This document shows positions 1 to 12,327 of a stretch of 23,866 bases of DNA, one piece after another. The position numbers were made by a program, and so were the translations under genes. Each line of letters begins with the position of its first letter. The stretch's first letter is position 1. Origin of the DNA: Saccoglossus kowalevskii. Lineage: Eukaryota; Hemichordata; Enteropneusta; Harrimaniidae. Below the pieces are notes generated by a model. It was not told where the DNA came from. It made no database searches and was given only the letters and a program-made list of their open reading frames with translations. The stretch is taken from positions 47,605 through 71,470 of the forward strand of contig NW_003124900.1 in the NCBI RefSeq assembly GCF_000003605.2, given 5' to 3'.

Positions 1-3000
1 CAAATTCATAAAATTTCACAAGATGTAAACTATGACATTGATTAGCTGTATTTAGCAAGATATGTTTTTTTTCTTTTCTTGTTTATTCAGACTATAAAAC
101 TTGTCATCTGTAATATTAGTTTTCACTTCAACATTAGATATTGACTCGATCCGCTCCCTCTCTGTCAATAACAAAACCATATGGAATGAATCCACAGGTC
201 TGAAACTAAACATTTGCATAATTTATTCATAAAATTAGCATAATTTATGCAAACAGCCATGATGGCTGCCATATTCAGACTTCCTATTTGTCTGCTCAAC
301 CAATCAGCACCTAACAATATGTTACATGTGTCCACCAATATCCCATGCATAAATTATTAAATACCAAAATACTAAAATGCTTGACTACCTAACTGATATG
401 GTAAAAAAATGGTTGGATATTATTCGCACGGTGGCAAACCTCTAAAGATTCTGTCATTTTCTGATGATGATAACCCAATGTCGGTTGAGAGGATCAAAAA
501 AACGCAGAGGTAGGGGTCAAGTCAGGCTTTATTTTGGTGTTGGTTTATTTAAAAAATAGTTAATATGTAACAGGTTTATTGCAGTACATTGTGTGGATGG
601 GCAAGCCACCCTTGCCAAGCGATCTAAAAATAACACGAATAATTATGTAAATAATATTTGTTTTGGTAATAATAGTTCAATTCACAATGACAAGCTAAGA
701 TGAACCATACTAACCAGAAAAACCATAGCCGAAACAGGATTATATTCGGTGATTCGGTGAAATTAGTAGCTGACTATTTTTGTTTGTAATACGATGTAAT
801 CAACCTTGTGTGGTTTAATAGTCGACATGTTGTGACAAGTTAATCGTAAAATGTATTTCGGTTATAGCGGTTTGAAAGCTGTTATTGTTATATCTGTGAA
901 AAAAATAAAACAACTGGTCATTATTTGAATAAAGGCTGCAACTTTTTGTAAATTTTGAATTGAGGAATATCATTTTTTTTTTTTTAGAAAAATTATGTAT
1001 TTCCGGTACAAAATTTCTTTTCTGTCACGTTGAATCAAGAGTTATTACAAACATTTTCATTTCACTGCAAGTGTTCTTTCTTAAAATGTGTTGAATAATT
1101 TAAAAAATATAAGTGACTAACAGTTCTTGTTTTTTGTGAACTATGTATGACCCCCACCTCCCTCTGATTGGTGGAAAATAACTGGAAATTATTGTTTAAG
1201 TGGACACATTAGTGTCAAATTTGGTTTTTGTGTATCAACTGGTTTCCAATGATTTTCTTTCTTTATACTGAGAAAATGTCTATATTTCATGATTTAGTAA
1301 GTGTCGCTCTGAGAATTTTGATTGTAACAGATGCCCTATTAAAAATTTGAATATACATGTATGGTACTTTTCCACATGGATTTCGTTCACCTGTAGAAAC
1401 ACTCTTCAATTGAAACCTTGTTTGACTTTTCATATTTCTCATTAACACAACAGAGTTATTTAGGATATTTTTGACATCAAGCAACAGTTGATGACATGTC
1501 ACATACACTTTTGTTGTGCTAACCAGACTACAATTTGTTTGTTTTTGCCAATATTTTGACAAATTTTTTCCTATTTTCTAAAATTTCAATCATAATTCTG
1601 GACCAAATAAAACTTTACATTTACACAAAGATTTCTTGATCAAAAATTTTAGAATATGTTAGTCAACTTTTTGAAATACTTGTCTTGACAGACAAAATTA
1701 TTTTTAAATTTAGAATTATTTATTCTTAAGTGAAAGATTACGAGTTCTTACTAAAAATAGCACACAGAAGGCTATTCAGCATGTGAAACGGACAATGGGT
1801 ACAGACGAGAACGATCTTTTCAACCCCAACTGCATTACTTTGATCTGGCTTTTCAGCGTTTTTTTTACGATTCCCAGGGAATTTACTACTTGCCCCAAAG
1901 AAATTACAACAGCAGCAGTTATAATTACCTTTGTCGCTACTTTATTTCTTGTCTACTGATTCGTTTTTCCAAATCAAACATGATAATGATGTAAACTCTG
2001 ATCAAAGCTATTCCCCCTTAATTCACACAGTCAACAAATTAAGCTAATTGGACACTTAATTAGATTAAACTTGACATGTTGACATGGTTATTATATTTTG
2101 TAGTGTGTACTCCACTGTAAATTATCGCAAAATATTTCCATAATTAGGAATGTTTGTCATAATTCACCTTGATGTACAAATGTTTTTTTTTGGGTCTGAA
2201 TCAAAAAAAAAGCACCATATTTATGTGTTCACTTATTAGTTTAGATTAAAATACTTCGACCAATTAATTTTAATCACTAATGTATGGCTTCACAATTACC
2301 GGAAGTGGAAAATTAGCCTGCAGCTTTCTAGATACTGAAGAAAAAATAGAATATTTTGAGAATACTAAAATAGTACACAAAATATCTATAAGTCTGCCAT
2401 TTAATACGTGAATTGAGCTATCTAATCACTTGCGATATTTGATGTTTATCATTTTTTGGTTACTTTTTCGACGTGACTCGCATCATTGTAGGTTCATGTC
2501 AACTGGCACGCACTCCTGCTGGGAATTCTCTTTAAAAACGATAACAATATTTTGCTTGAAATTTTTAAAATGATTGAACAGGTGTTAAATGTTCCTGTTT
2601 AATTAAAGCCATTATTTTTTATTAAGTTTCCTGTTTCAATTAATCGGTCCATGATTACCTTGAAGCAAGCCGTGTCCATGCGTTTATACAGAATATTATG
2701 CGTGATTAATCACTAATAAATTCCTACAAATTTTGTTTGTCAAATTCATTTAGGATTTAATTATGTTTGTATTTTCAATATTTTTTTAGTATAGGCTGCT
2801 ATGAAAGAAATTATTCATTTCTGTCATGCGTGTCAGTCAGCTCACAACTTTTTTTTCCGGTTTCTGCAAAAATATCCTAAAAACGGAAGAAAATACTTTA
2901 CCATTTATGTTTTTTTGAACATTCTAGAAACATATCCATTAATTTGACTATAGTCGTGGATTGAACGTTTGACGTAAAAAAAGGAATTATTTAATTTTTA

Positions 3001-5514
3001 GCTTAAATTTCACTTTTTTTATTGTTGGTGTTTGACCAAAGGCCTGTAACAAAAATCGAACGAATATATTTTGAACTGAAATTTAATTTTTATAGCTCAA
3101 GTCAAAATCCTGATCTTTGAGGGTGAGAATATCTTTACTTTATCAAAATTGACCATCATCAAATATGTATACCACGTTATTAAATAAAAATACTTCAGCG
3201 TTTATTGAATCCCATGTGATATTTTCATACAATTATGACGCTATGACTTTTATTGGTCTTGTAATTCATTATCTTGTGATGACTGGACAATGATTCATTT
3301 TGTGTCGAACTCCTGGTACGTGATGAATGGCTGAACGGCTTGTTACCTCTCCTCCATACTTTCATTCCCTGCTACCACCTTATTGCTGTGCTGGTTATTG
3401 AACTTATTGCTAAGTTTTTGAATAATATACCATTCTTCTTCTATTGACCAAACTTTTTGCCCAACTTCAAATGCTTTATATTGTATCAAGGGTAAATAAA
3501 CATAAGGGCAAGCAACTTTCATAATTGTGTATGATGGTAGGTGATCTCTGTGACTCCCACACATGTAAAAATCAAACTTACCATGACCATTAGCATTATA
3601 GATCACCATGGATACCATTGAAAGCTTAAAATAATGGTAATTGTGAAGTTACCAGACTGGATTGTTTTCATGATGGCTAAAACTCAAAGTATGCACCTTA
3701 CAAATACTCAACCTGAGATGACCAATAACTATTTCTCGCACTCAAAATTGTGTGGCGAATCATGTATTTTTTCCGCATGATTTCACTTCATCCTCCTCTT
3801 TTCAGTCCCTACATCAAACTTATAATCAAGTTTATTATTCCTTATTCAACATTCACTTTCAACAATTATGACTCGTTATGATTGAAAATTGAAATTTGAT
3901 CATTTTTTAATGTACCGGTACATGTAAACAGATTTTTAACAGGATGTAATAATTTTGTGGACAATGGTGGAAGTAAAAGGTTATAATTTATGCATTGCTC
4001 TGACCATAGACCCTCCAGTAGACTGGAGGGTCTATGCTCTGACCCTATGTTGGTTTCACCAGCAAATCATATTTCTGACAATCCTCCCTCTCCTCTCATT
4101 TAGGCTTCCACCCCTATTGACGTAATGGTTCAATCCAAGTGTTGGATTACATGTATACAAAAGAAAAAGCAATATTATGAAACAGCTGGAATATGGTTCA
4201 AAAAATTAAAAAAATGAATTATTACATTTACCGGTAATTGTTATAAGAAATAATCACTGATATTTGGATTAACAAAATTGTTCTCGTAATGAGCAAAATT
4301 GTTGTAAAATATAGCATCACTATAAAAATTATGAATGTGATTGCCCCTTTTTGAAGGTAATTACTCTTATTATCCTAGTTACATTGTTCGTTTTACTTAC
4401 ATATCTCGGCCAAGGCAGATCACCATACAACTTTGTTTGTATAAATACACTACCAGAATGCCCCAGCTTTGATTTTTTCTATACAGTGACAGATGACATA
4501 TTGGTAAGTTCTTGGTTGGATTTTCTGAATTATTAATCCACCGCTAAATATAAATCTGCATTAAACAAGGATGTTAATTAAGTTTGATAAAAAATAGTTC
4601 ATACACTGGATGAAAAGCCTAAAAATTGTCAGTAAAAAAAAACAAGAGGTTTTCAGTGCTATGTCATCTGCAGCCTAAATTTTAAAAGGGGAAAAAAAAA
4701 AAGATGTATCATTTTAAATTAAAATGGAGGCAACGTTAATAAGTGTCTTTAAAAAACTTGATTCAAACATGTGGAAGTTTGTTTTGATACACAATCTCCT
4801 GAGTGAGTAAAAAATGTTCACTCAACGTGTGCTTTCACATGTCTGACCTATTTACTCCAAAAACGTCACTGAGGAACTATTATATCCTGTGACAATCGCT
4901 GTACAGAAGCCTTGGTAAGGTCAGTATTCAGCAATTCCAAATATTCTTGAACAATACAACTTATTCCGCATCAACAGAATCTCTGGTTTAGATTGTTTTG
5001 CTTTGTCTTGACTTCTGAATTAATTTGTTGGTGAACAATACCGCCTTCACAATTGAGTCACTCAACATTTCTCCAAGTAGGCGGTTAATAAAATGGCTAT
5101 TTTCGTTGTCTATTCTGCATTAGTGTTAACATGTTTAAGAGAAGACGCTACAATTTTGTTACGCCATTGTGCATTGTTATTGCTCATATTTTGGCGTCAT
5201 TGGATGAACAAACAGACTCGATTAAATCTTACCAGTGTTAAGGTCCATATTTACTAATTATGAAATACTGGTAACAAGAAACGCCCCCTGTACACTCACA
5301 CTTAACACACAATCACGATTGGTTTGTCCCTGAAACTGTACCATCATATGTAAACATATTGAACCTCAAGAAGTAAACGATTCGTCCCTAAGTCATTGTA
5401 AAATGCAAATTGTGGGTGAAGGCCTATACATGTACTTGATATGCATGGACGATCGATCGACTACTTGAAAAAAATCGGGAATGTCACAGATACAGCTATG
5501 GCCGAATTTCTCCT
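1..5514. other. Upstream intergenic region, no supported gene
   Basis: This AT-rich stretch has no open frame with recognisable protein features, and the longest open stretches (about 90 codons) show no domain or convincing splice context. A Leu/Ile/Val-rich frame near 4351-4536 has no good start and no homology I recognise. The region holds dispersed-repeat fragments: an AATTAGCATAATTTATG-type block at about 205-245, a perfect hairpin at 4005-4036, and a block at about 3142-3257 that recurs at about 17492-17580. The promoter and any 5' UTR exons of the PDZ gene probably lie here, but I cannot place a TATA box or initiator with confidence. Confidence 0.6.
4005..4036. repeat. Perfect 15-bp palindrome with a 2-nt loop
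   Basis: CATAGACCCTCCAGT (4005-4019) is followed by AG and then by its exact reverse complement ACTGGAGGGTCTATG (4022-4036). The words GCTCTGACC occur just before and GCTCTGACCC just after. It could be a snap-back duplication or the remnant of a fold-back element. Nothing nearby suggests a transcription terminator role. Confidence 0.8.
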
Positions 5515-5518
5515 ATGA
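5498..5518 (+). promoter_or_regulatory. Possible uORF ending on the proposed start codon
   Basis: ATG at 5498 has G at -3 and G at +4, a better start context than the proposed main ATG at 5515 (C at -3). It opens a six-codon frame (MAEFLL) whose TGA at 5516-5518 overlaps the main ATG as ATGA. If 5515 is the true start, this arrangement could reduce translation or permit reinitiation. It could equally mean that the real start lies in an unseen upstream exon. Confidence 0.3.
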
Positions 5519-5606
5519 ACCGATTTGAAAAGGATTATTTTATGTCGTGGAGGGACGAGAACAGAAGTAGAAGTCAACAACTTTACAGAGTGGGATTTTT
5601 TTACCT
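5515..5606 (+). CDS. PDZ-protein gene, proposed exon 1 (residues 1-31)
   Basis: This short exon encodes MNRFEKDYFMSWRDENRSRS and then about eleven more residues, before a strong donor CCT|GTAAGA at 5607. It ends with two bases (CT) of a Leu codon, completed by the G that opens the next exon, so the phases match. The sequence is charged and aromatic and shows no signal peptide. The frame is open back to a TGA at 5437, with no in-frame ATG upstream of 5515 in that stretch, so 5515 was taken as the start. The start context is weak and no clear acceptor lies just upstream, which favours a first coding exon. This is the least certain exon of the gene because it rests on phase and donor quality alone. 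Confidence 0.5.
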
Positions 5607-7439
5607 GTAAGAACAAAGAAACTTCTTTAAATGTCATCAGAAAGTTTGGGTGTTGTCAAGATAATTTGTTTACCCAAATACAGCAGTCGGCTAGTGTAGC
5701 TTCTAAGTCTACCAATTGTTCGGTATTTTTTTCTATTTTATGTTTACACCCATTTGTCTTTGTGTACAAGTGTTTTAATTGTTTGGAGTGTTTATTATAA
5801 AGTTCACGGTCTAACGAACTTTATGTGATGGTATATGACATAGTCACACGATATCGATGGCAGATAACAGTATTCTATTGAACTTGAATTTAGAGAATAC
5901 ATTGTGTGTGTAAAGACAGTGGTTATTGCTCTGTGTATTTTATGAGGGTCCTAGGCTATACAGCATATCCAATTACACAAAATTTGAATGCACTTCACAA
6001 CAACTATACCGCATAACCTTAAACGCACAATAACGCTAATTATAAACTACATTATGTAATCATGACATTTGATTCAGACTGAAAACATTAATGTTAAGTT
6101 ACAGATGTCATAGTCCCTATGATGTACATTTGATTGATTATCATTATCGTCCTTATCATCTCGTTTATCAATGTTCTCTGAGTGTTGTCTGTTTCATGCA
6201 TTATACAACATTATATATTATATACTAATGTTTATGGCTATAGAAAATTAACGCCATGACAACAAAAGCTGCGTTCTCACTGGCAAACTCGATCCGGATC
6301 GAGATGGAGCTACATGTAAACCTTGGCATGTGCCGAAATCTGTCTGAGAACCCACTTTTGTGTGTTGGAACGCATTTTAGTGGTACCGAAACCATCCCAG
6401 TGGCGAACCAGAGAGAGGTTTGCATAGCTCCTTTCATTCAAACTCAAAAAATGGCATTCAGCTAACGCTCTAATCGATTTCTTCCTTCAGTGATATATTG
6501 ACGTGAGCGCACGGCAAATAGACGGATTTTTCGTTGTGATTTCGGCTTATGCCGACTGGGTCCTGGTATGAACGCATTGTTATTAATCCCTATACAAACA
6601 TCGAAGATTAACTCTGTTTTGATCCGGATTGAGTTTTCCAGTGAGAACACAACTATTATGTATTTCGCAATAATATACAAAATAACAATGTGTTGCTATG
6701 GTAATTTATGATCCAATGCATTGAGATGTTGAGTAACTATATAATTTATTTTTAGTAATAAAATGTGAAAAATAATCATTCAAACTTCAGCCTATAACAA
6801 TTTCCGTTGAATTAAAGCTAAAAAGAATGGCTTCGTAGTGAGCACCAAATTGTAAACAAGACGTATAATAAATAGTGAAAGACACATTCTGCGAAAATAC
6901 TGATAATTTCATAAATACTTTAAATAACTTTCGTAAAATTTGGTAAGCCCCTTCAAATTATTAGTTCACTGAAATTGACATTGACCTTGTACTACCAACA
7001 GTGATGAAGGCACTAGAAATCATATTGTTCTCCCATGTCAACTTTTTTTACCAGTATATATATTATTAAAGATCAGCTACATTTTATAATTTTATAATGT
7101 GAACAATTCTGTAAATTTTTGGCAGGACAAATTCTATCAATTCATGTACTGGTCACTTTTCTTGAGCGGGTTGTCGGTCGATTAAAAGCCTGTAAATTTT
7201 TAGGAAAGAAAAAAATTTCTTCAAAATTTATTGTCTGAAATCGAAGCATGTATGTTAAGTGTCATTATAATTAAACCAAAGACACTGGAAAAAGTGTTTA
7301 GTGTCTTTGATTAAACTTTTATTCAATTTTTCCTAAAATTCTGACAAGGACCTGAAGAAAACATTTTTGTCTGACTGTGTGGTGAACATTGATATTTTGT
7401 TGTCGTCCTAACTATACTTTTCTGTTTTTCTCTTGTCAG
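5607..7439 (+). other. Intron 1 of the PDZ-protein gene
   Basis: Intron between the proposed exon 1 and exon 2, with donor GTAAGA and acceptor TTTCTCTTGTCAG. It contains the MITE-like element at 6271-6650. No further coding sequence was recognised in it. Confidence 0.5.
6271..6650. mobile_element. MITE-like element with ~30-bp terminal inverted repeats
   Basis: The left end, starting GCGTTCTCACTGGCAAACTC at 6271-6300, matches the reverse complement of the right end at 6621-6650, starting GTGTTCTCACTGGAAAACTC. About 27 of 30 positions agree, and both repeats end in ATCCGGATC. The enclosed ~380 bp is less AT-rich than its surroundings and has only shadow reading frames of about 70 codons, so this is a non-autonomous element. 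GAACGCATT occurs twice inside. I could not define a target-site duplication, so the superfamily stays open. Confidence 0.7.
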
Positions 7440-7601
7440 GTCTGGACACACGCCAAATGGATCAAGACAAGAAGCACTAAAAATTTTACAGAAAAAAAGA
7501 GAAAGTCTCCAAGGCGCAGGATTGCAAAATGGCCATGGAACAACCCGACATAATGGACCTCTCAAAGCAGACCATACCATTCAAGCATATAGGGAAGATA
7601 G
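7440..7601 (+). CDS. PDZ-protein gene, exon 2 (residues 31-85)
   Basis: Acceptor TTTTTCTCTTGTCAG precedes G|TCT GGA CAC, and the exon ends GAT AG|GTATGT. The reading frame gives SGHTPNGSRQEALKILQKKR and onward to KADHTIQAYREDR. The stretch QEALKILQKKRESL is a short predicted helix in an otherwise polar segment. The exon enters completing a Leu codon and leaves with two bases of an Arg codon finished by exon 3, so both phases agree. No named domain is recognised. Confidence 0.75.
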
Positions 7602-9351
7602 GTATGTTTAGGAAGAATTCACTCTCAACCTGTTGAACTTGAAAAAAAACTGGTCTGCTTATATAAATGATAAAATCTACTATTTTGTACAATCGTAGCA
7701 ATCAAAATTTGGTGTCACTCTAATTCAGGTATTTGTGGGATTGAAAGTCTGACATTTGGTTCAAAAAGTGCTTTGAACAAGCATTCTCTGCATAGCAACC
7801 ATTCGTACAAGTGGCAACGGGAATACATGGAGGTTCTTATTTTGAACTATGTATTGAATATATTTAACTCTTTGAAATTCAACTTGTCACCATTCACAAT
7901 ATATATCTGCATAACTTTTTTCATATTTTTTCTAAATTTTTGATCAAAACCTATAAACAATTAAAAGTTACATCTATTTGATTCAAAATTAACAAAAAGA
8001 TGATAGAAAAATTCATCAAAATGAAAAATGTTTCACAAATTTTTTGGTAAAATAATTATGGTGTCAAAAAATTAAACTAAATGTTTAAATAAATGCATTT
8101 CTATTCCTAATAATATCTGTATTATCCGCTTGAAAAACAGGACAATAACAACTCTATAGATACATGCAATAAATTGGTTTGTGACATAAAACAGTTTTCA
8201 AATTTATGAGTATGCAAATAACTGTGAAACACTCACCTCGATTATTGTTGTACTCAAGATCTGACGGAGAGTTAAATTTAGGCCACTAAAAAAAAAACCT
8301 TTGTAATGAATAACCTAGCAATATTTCTGGATTATGGGGAAAATGTGAAGAATATTGAACCACAATTTTTTCGAAGAAAAATGTTGTTCAAAGCATTAAT
8401 TAAAAAATTTTCACAACCTAAAAATTCACTATGATCAATTACCAACCATAGACTCCGGTCAGTCAAAATGAATATTTTGAACTGTAGGCATTAATCTGTG
8501 ATTCAGCCAATGACAGAGAGAGAAATCTAGGTCTGCCTAAGTCAATATGTGTACATACCAACAATTTTGAAACTTAATTGTGGTATTTTATAACCTGATA
8601 CATTGCCTGGATATATAATATTTAGTGATTGTATAATATAGTGATTGTAATTTGGATTGCGTATTAAAGATATAGAGCATCCTATCTCATTTGCATAAAA
8701 TATGGACGGTCATTAACAGTTGAACACCGATTACCGCTATCTTACCCTTTTGGGATTAAGAAACATAGTTGTTTTTGAGCCAACACTATATCTTCGATTT
8801 TCAGAATACATTGGTATATAATTACAATTCCACAGTCCATGAATAATTGCCACTAGCCAAATTTTACCTGATATCTGAAACTACCAGAAATAACAGAATT
8901 AATATAATTCTACAAAATAATTAAAAAAAAAATATTTTGATAAACCACCAACATATTGAGGTAGTGGTGTATTTTGACATACATGTAGTCAGCCATGATG
9001 TCTGAAGTTCAATCTGCTTGCATGGACCAATCAGATTGCAGGAATTTGTTTACAAGGAATGGAGATATATAAAATGATTACACTGCTTTATTACATCTAT
9101 TATGGGATATTATATCACATTACGTGAATACTGCGTAAAATTGAACGTCATTTTACTGCTCATTATAAAAAGTCAATTCAACTATAACGATGTGTATAGT
9201 TCAGGTTATGATTCAGTCATTTTTCTTATCTGACTCTGCAGGTCACCTCACCAGTTTCCTGTAATTATATGTGTTAAATACATGTCATAACAATTCATTC
9301 TCTGCTTGATTTTAATTCTTTTGTTTCCCTGCGATTATTTTTCCTGAATAG
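7602..9351 (+). other. Intron 2 of the PDZ-protein gene
   Basis: A 1750-bp AT-rich intron with donor GTATGT and acceptor CCTGAATAG. It contains dispersed-repeat-like AT-rich sequence, for example around 7900-8060, and no open frame worth reporting. Confidence 0.7.
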
Positions 9352-10169
9352 AGATGCGTACTCTCATCAGGGAGCGAGACCCAAACGAGCTGAATCAACA
9401 GGCGCCTTGCCAAATGACTATGGCGTAATACAGCATGAAGTTTTACATGACACTCCAATCAGGAATGACCTAGACAATCACCATGACAACCACCATCATA
9501 GCAACCACAAGAGCCAGGAGAGGAAAAATAGAAATGAGAACCGAAATCAGTCTCATGATATTATACCAGATAAAGATTCAAATCGAAATGGATTATCCAG
9601 AAGTCCGAGCAAATGTTCAGATAAAAGTGGCTCTTGTCGGTCTGTGCGTTTCGAAGACGAGAACGGGCCTAAACCGAAGCCCAGGCGTAAAACATCTAAA
9701 CCTAAGGAGGCTGATTATTTTGATGATGATGTTTTTGAGCAGCCTGGGGAGTCTCAAAGGACTACAGGGTCAGGTTCCCGAACAAACATGACATCATTTT
9801 CAAATCCTTATGCTGACATGGAACTATACTACCAGGATCATCAAAGGCGGAAAAGTGCCAGTCGGAAAAAGAATGTGGACAATTTATACAAGGAAACTAA
9901 TGGAGAAATATTTTCGGATGGAGATTATAATGGGATAAGTCATTCCAGGGTATCAGGATTAATTCAAGAGAATCCATATGAGGAATTACCATCTCGGACT
10001 CACAGTCGTAATTCCAATAGATCTCCAGAAAATATCTACACTGAAGTAGGGTATTCTAACCCTCATTTGGACCGAGCACTGGAAGAATCTAAAAGTAGAA
10101 CAGTTAGAAGTCATGTGACAGGAAAACCACCAATAGGAAAAGGTGCTTCAAGGCCAAGAAGATCCACAG
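9352..10169 (+). CDS. PDZ-protein gene, exon 3: large disordered region with tyrosine motifs (residues 85-358)
   Basis: The largest exon, open for all 818 nt between acceptor CCTGAATAG and donor CACAG|GTGAGT. It encodes a highly polar stretch rich in Asn, Ser, Arg and Lys, with an Asn/His cluster (about 127-137), a basic proline patch GPKPKPRRK (about 190-198), acidic DYFDDD, and four short tyrosine sites of related form: SNPYADM (Y238), DNLYKET (Y264), ENPYEEL (Y294) and ENIYTEV (Y314). These fit the general pYxxhydrophobic pattern read by SH2 domains once phosphorylated. They are not NPxY. Several RxxS/RRKS sites could be targets of basophilic kinases. No folded domain is visible. The frame joins exons 2 and 4 in phase. 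Confidence 0.9.
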
Positions 10170-10439
10170 GTGAGTAGTAATGTGAATACAATTTTAGAAT
10201 TGTTATTATATTTGAGATCTTTGAGACTACTGCAGTTAAACCAAAGTGAAAATACACCTCGTTCTTCGTGACCAATCAGAATGCTCCATTGTAAGACTTT
10301 ATGCATTAAATTTCCTGTTTTCTCAAATCAAAATCTTTATTCCAATTCTGAATTGTAAGCAGAATTGTTGACAGAACACATTCAATGCCTTCAAAAGTTT
10401 TCTCAAAGTTTCTATCAACACACACACATCCATGCGTGT

Positions 10440-11000
10440 CCCGTGCTATATCTTTGATCAATTTCCTACAGATCTTGCATATACTTAACATCTTGGCCGA
10501 TACCTGTGCATGTGTGATGATTTCATGATTGTGTCAAAGATGGCCGAATGGCGGCCATTTTCGTTGTGAAAAAAAAACATCAAAATTATGTATTTTTTTA
10601 TGTCCTGCACCAGATCTTGGGCATATGTATTTCCATTTCTTCAAACTTTGAGTAAAGATTAACTATTATGGGGAGTTGGTTAATACAAGTCATTTAAATT
10701 TGTAAATTTATTGCTCAAGATGGCCGACTAGTGGTCATTTTGTTTCACACAAACTCTAATCCAGACATATATCTCATACATGCTTTGGCATGTACATCAC
10801 AGCATACATACACACATATAACAATTTTGTCATCCGATCAAAAATGGTCAACTACTGACAATGTATTAGTTAAACAACGCTGAAATCAGATATTTTAACA
10901 TGTTCAGAACCAGGTGTGTTTGATTTGCTTCAAACTTAGTAGAAGGAGTAATCGTGAGTGAAAGTTGATGCACATCACTGTGATTTAGTTTGCAGAATAA
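10440..11000. repeat. Diverged tandem/dispersed repeat block
   Basis: Related words recur here. AGATGGCCGAATGGCGGCCATTTT-like sequence lies near 10539, AGATGGCCGACTAGTGGTCA near 10720, and a decayed AAATGGTCAACTACTGACAA form near 10841. CAGATCTTG followed by a GCATAT word occurs near 10471 and 10612. A CCAG...TTCTTCAAACTTTGAGTA type segment at about 10610-10655 returns near 10910-10945. Together they suggest at least two or three decayed units of one repeat family. Unit boundaries are unclear. Confidence 0.5.
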
Positions 11001-11286
11001 CAGCCAACTCCTTCAATTCATCAAGTCATACAAGTATTGCAACATCATATCAGTTTTCTATATGCGTAATTTTTGTAACTATAAAATAGTAGTGTAATAG
11101 ATGTTGAATTACATATGCACAGGACTACTGATAAGAGCAAAATTATTCATAAATGTGTATAGTTTTGAGCCTCAAAATTAGTTTAGAACAATTTGAACAC
11201 CCAAGTAATGAGGGCGCGCTACATTTGAATGGAGTACTGAAATAAGTTGAAATTTGTCTCTCAGGTTATTGACAGTGATTATTAAG

Positions 11287-11300
11287 GCGCCCTCTAGTGG
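11287..11300 (-). promoter_or_regulatory. Consensus CTCF-type binding motif
   Basis: The plus strand reads GCGCCCTCTAGTGG, so the minus strand reads CCACTAGAGGGCGC, the core bilaterian CTCF consensus. It lies in intron 3. Binding cannot be shown from sequence, and such words can also be carried by repeats. Confidence 0.45.
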
Positions 11301-11729
11301 CAGGGTTGCACAATGATCTAGCAGAATTGCTTTTGATTTATATGATTGGTATAATAAGTTTGTTATCACCACTGAAACCATAATCATAATTATCTTTTCC
11401 TGATACGTTCAGGTAACTAAGAATCTAACTAAGAAAGGAATATTTACCCGACTAGATTTCTGCCTACCTGTAGTTAGCATCAAAATTTTTGGGAAATATT
11501 TCATTGCTTGAAGTATTTCAAATATCTCTCCAATATTTCATCATTACCATCACATATACCAGCTGTGATTGGTTAATCACATTTTCTCACGACTCGAAAT
11601 TGACAAAGAGAAATTATTATAGACAAATTTACTTTGAAAATATACAAAGTTAGGTGGTCTTCATGGCACCTTAACTAACACTAATTTATACTATGATTTC
11701 AGTTATCCATACATTGATTTCTATTGTAG

Positions 11730-11976
11730 ATTCCCAAAAGCAATACTCTCCTCCATCATCAAATGACCCAAGATATGCACAAGTTCAGAGGTCACAGAAG
11801 AGAGCAACTCCAACCCCACCACCGCCTCCGGAGTTTGGTGGCATGGCAACCTATTCACCGAGAAACAGCCAGGACTCGGGGTCCTTGAATAGCAACCCTT
11901 GTATTAGTGAGCATGATGAAAGTATCGTACCATTGGAATCTGACGCACCAACACTGCCGATGCGAGGTTATGTTAG
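11730..11976 (+). CDS. PDZ-protein gene, exon 4: proline-rich segment (residues 358-440)
   Basis: Acceptor CTATTGTAG precedes AT TCC CAA, completing an Asp codon, and the exon ends TATGTTAG|GTGAGT. The product runs from DSQKQYSPPSSNDPRYAQVQ through ATPTPPPPPEFGG to PTLPMRGYVR. The five-proline run (about 387-391) is a candidate SH3 or profilin ligand. PRYAQV (Y373) is another pYxxV-type site like those of exon 3. The phases match both neighbours. An upstream in-frame ATG at 11693 lies before the acceptor and is not needed. Confidence 0.88.
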
Positions 11977-12327
11977 GTGAGTTTGATGATTCTTTTAATA
12001 AAACGTTTTTCATAACACGTAAATTTATTTAAATGAGGACGATGCCTTCAAAATTACAATGATTTTATAACCAATCATACTATACAATACTTTATTTTAG
12101 CTGGAATTAATTAATTTGTATGGAATTTATTTTCACTGATTGTTGATGAGTTAAATGTGAAATATAGGAAAAAACATGTATTCGCTGGATTTTACTTTCA
12201 TTTTTAGCGAAAGTAGCGAAAATAAATTCCAAGCGAAAATAAAGTATTCTACAGTAGTTCAATAAAATGCAATCAAGCACACTACTAATCATGCTGAAAC
12301 ATTGTTTGTTGTTTGTTTTTTCTCCAG
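11977..12327 (+). other. Intron 4 of the PDZ-protein gene
   Basis: A 351-bp intron with donor GTGAGT and acceptor TTTTTTCTCCAG. It contains a 13-bp inverted repeat, GGAATTTATTTTC at 12122-12134 against GAAAATAAATTCC at 12218-12230, a likely decayed repeat fragment. Confidence 0.8.

Larger units (their letters stand above)
10170..11729 (+). other. Intron 3 of the PDZ-protein gene
   Basis: A 1560-bp intron with donor GTGAGT and acceptor TTCTATTGTAG. It carries a block of diverged repeat units at about 10440-11000 and a consensus CTCF-type motif at 11287-11300. Confidence 0.85.

Noticed and set aside
3343..3618. 91-codon minus-strand frame
   Set aside because: No recognised domain or splice context; it probably lies in repeat-derived DNA.
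4351..4536. Hydrophobic frame resembling a signal peptide or membrane segment
   Set aside because: It has no ATG start in frame, is only 61 codons, has no splice partner in phase with the PDZ gene, and its composition is explained by AT-rich DNA.
5525..5800. 91-codon frame overlapping proposed exon 1
   Set aside because: It is a shadow frame of the exon that begins at a TTG and runs into intron sequence. The exon frame has the phase-matched splice.
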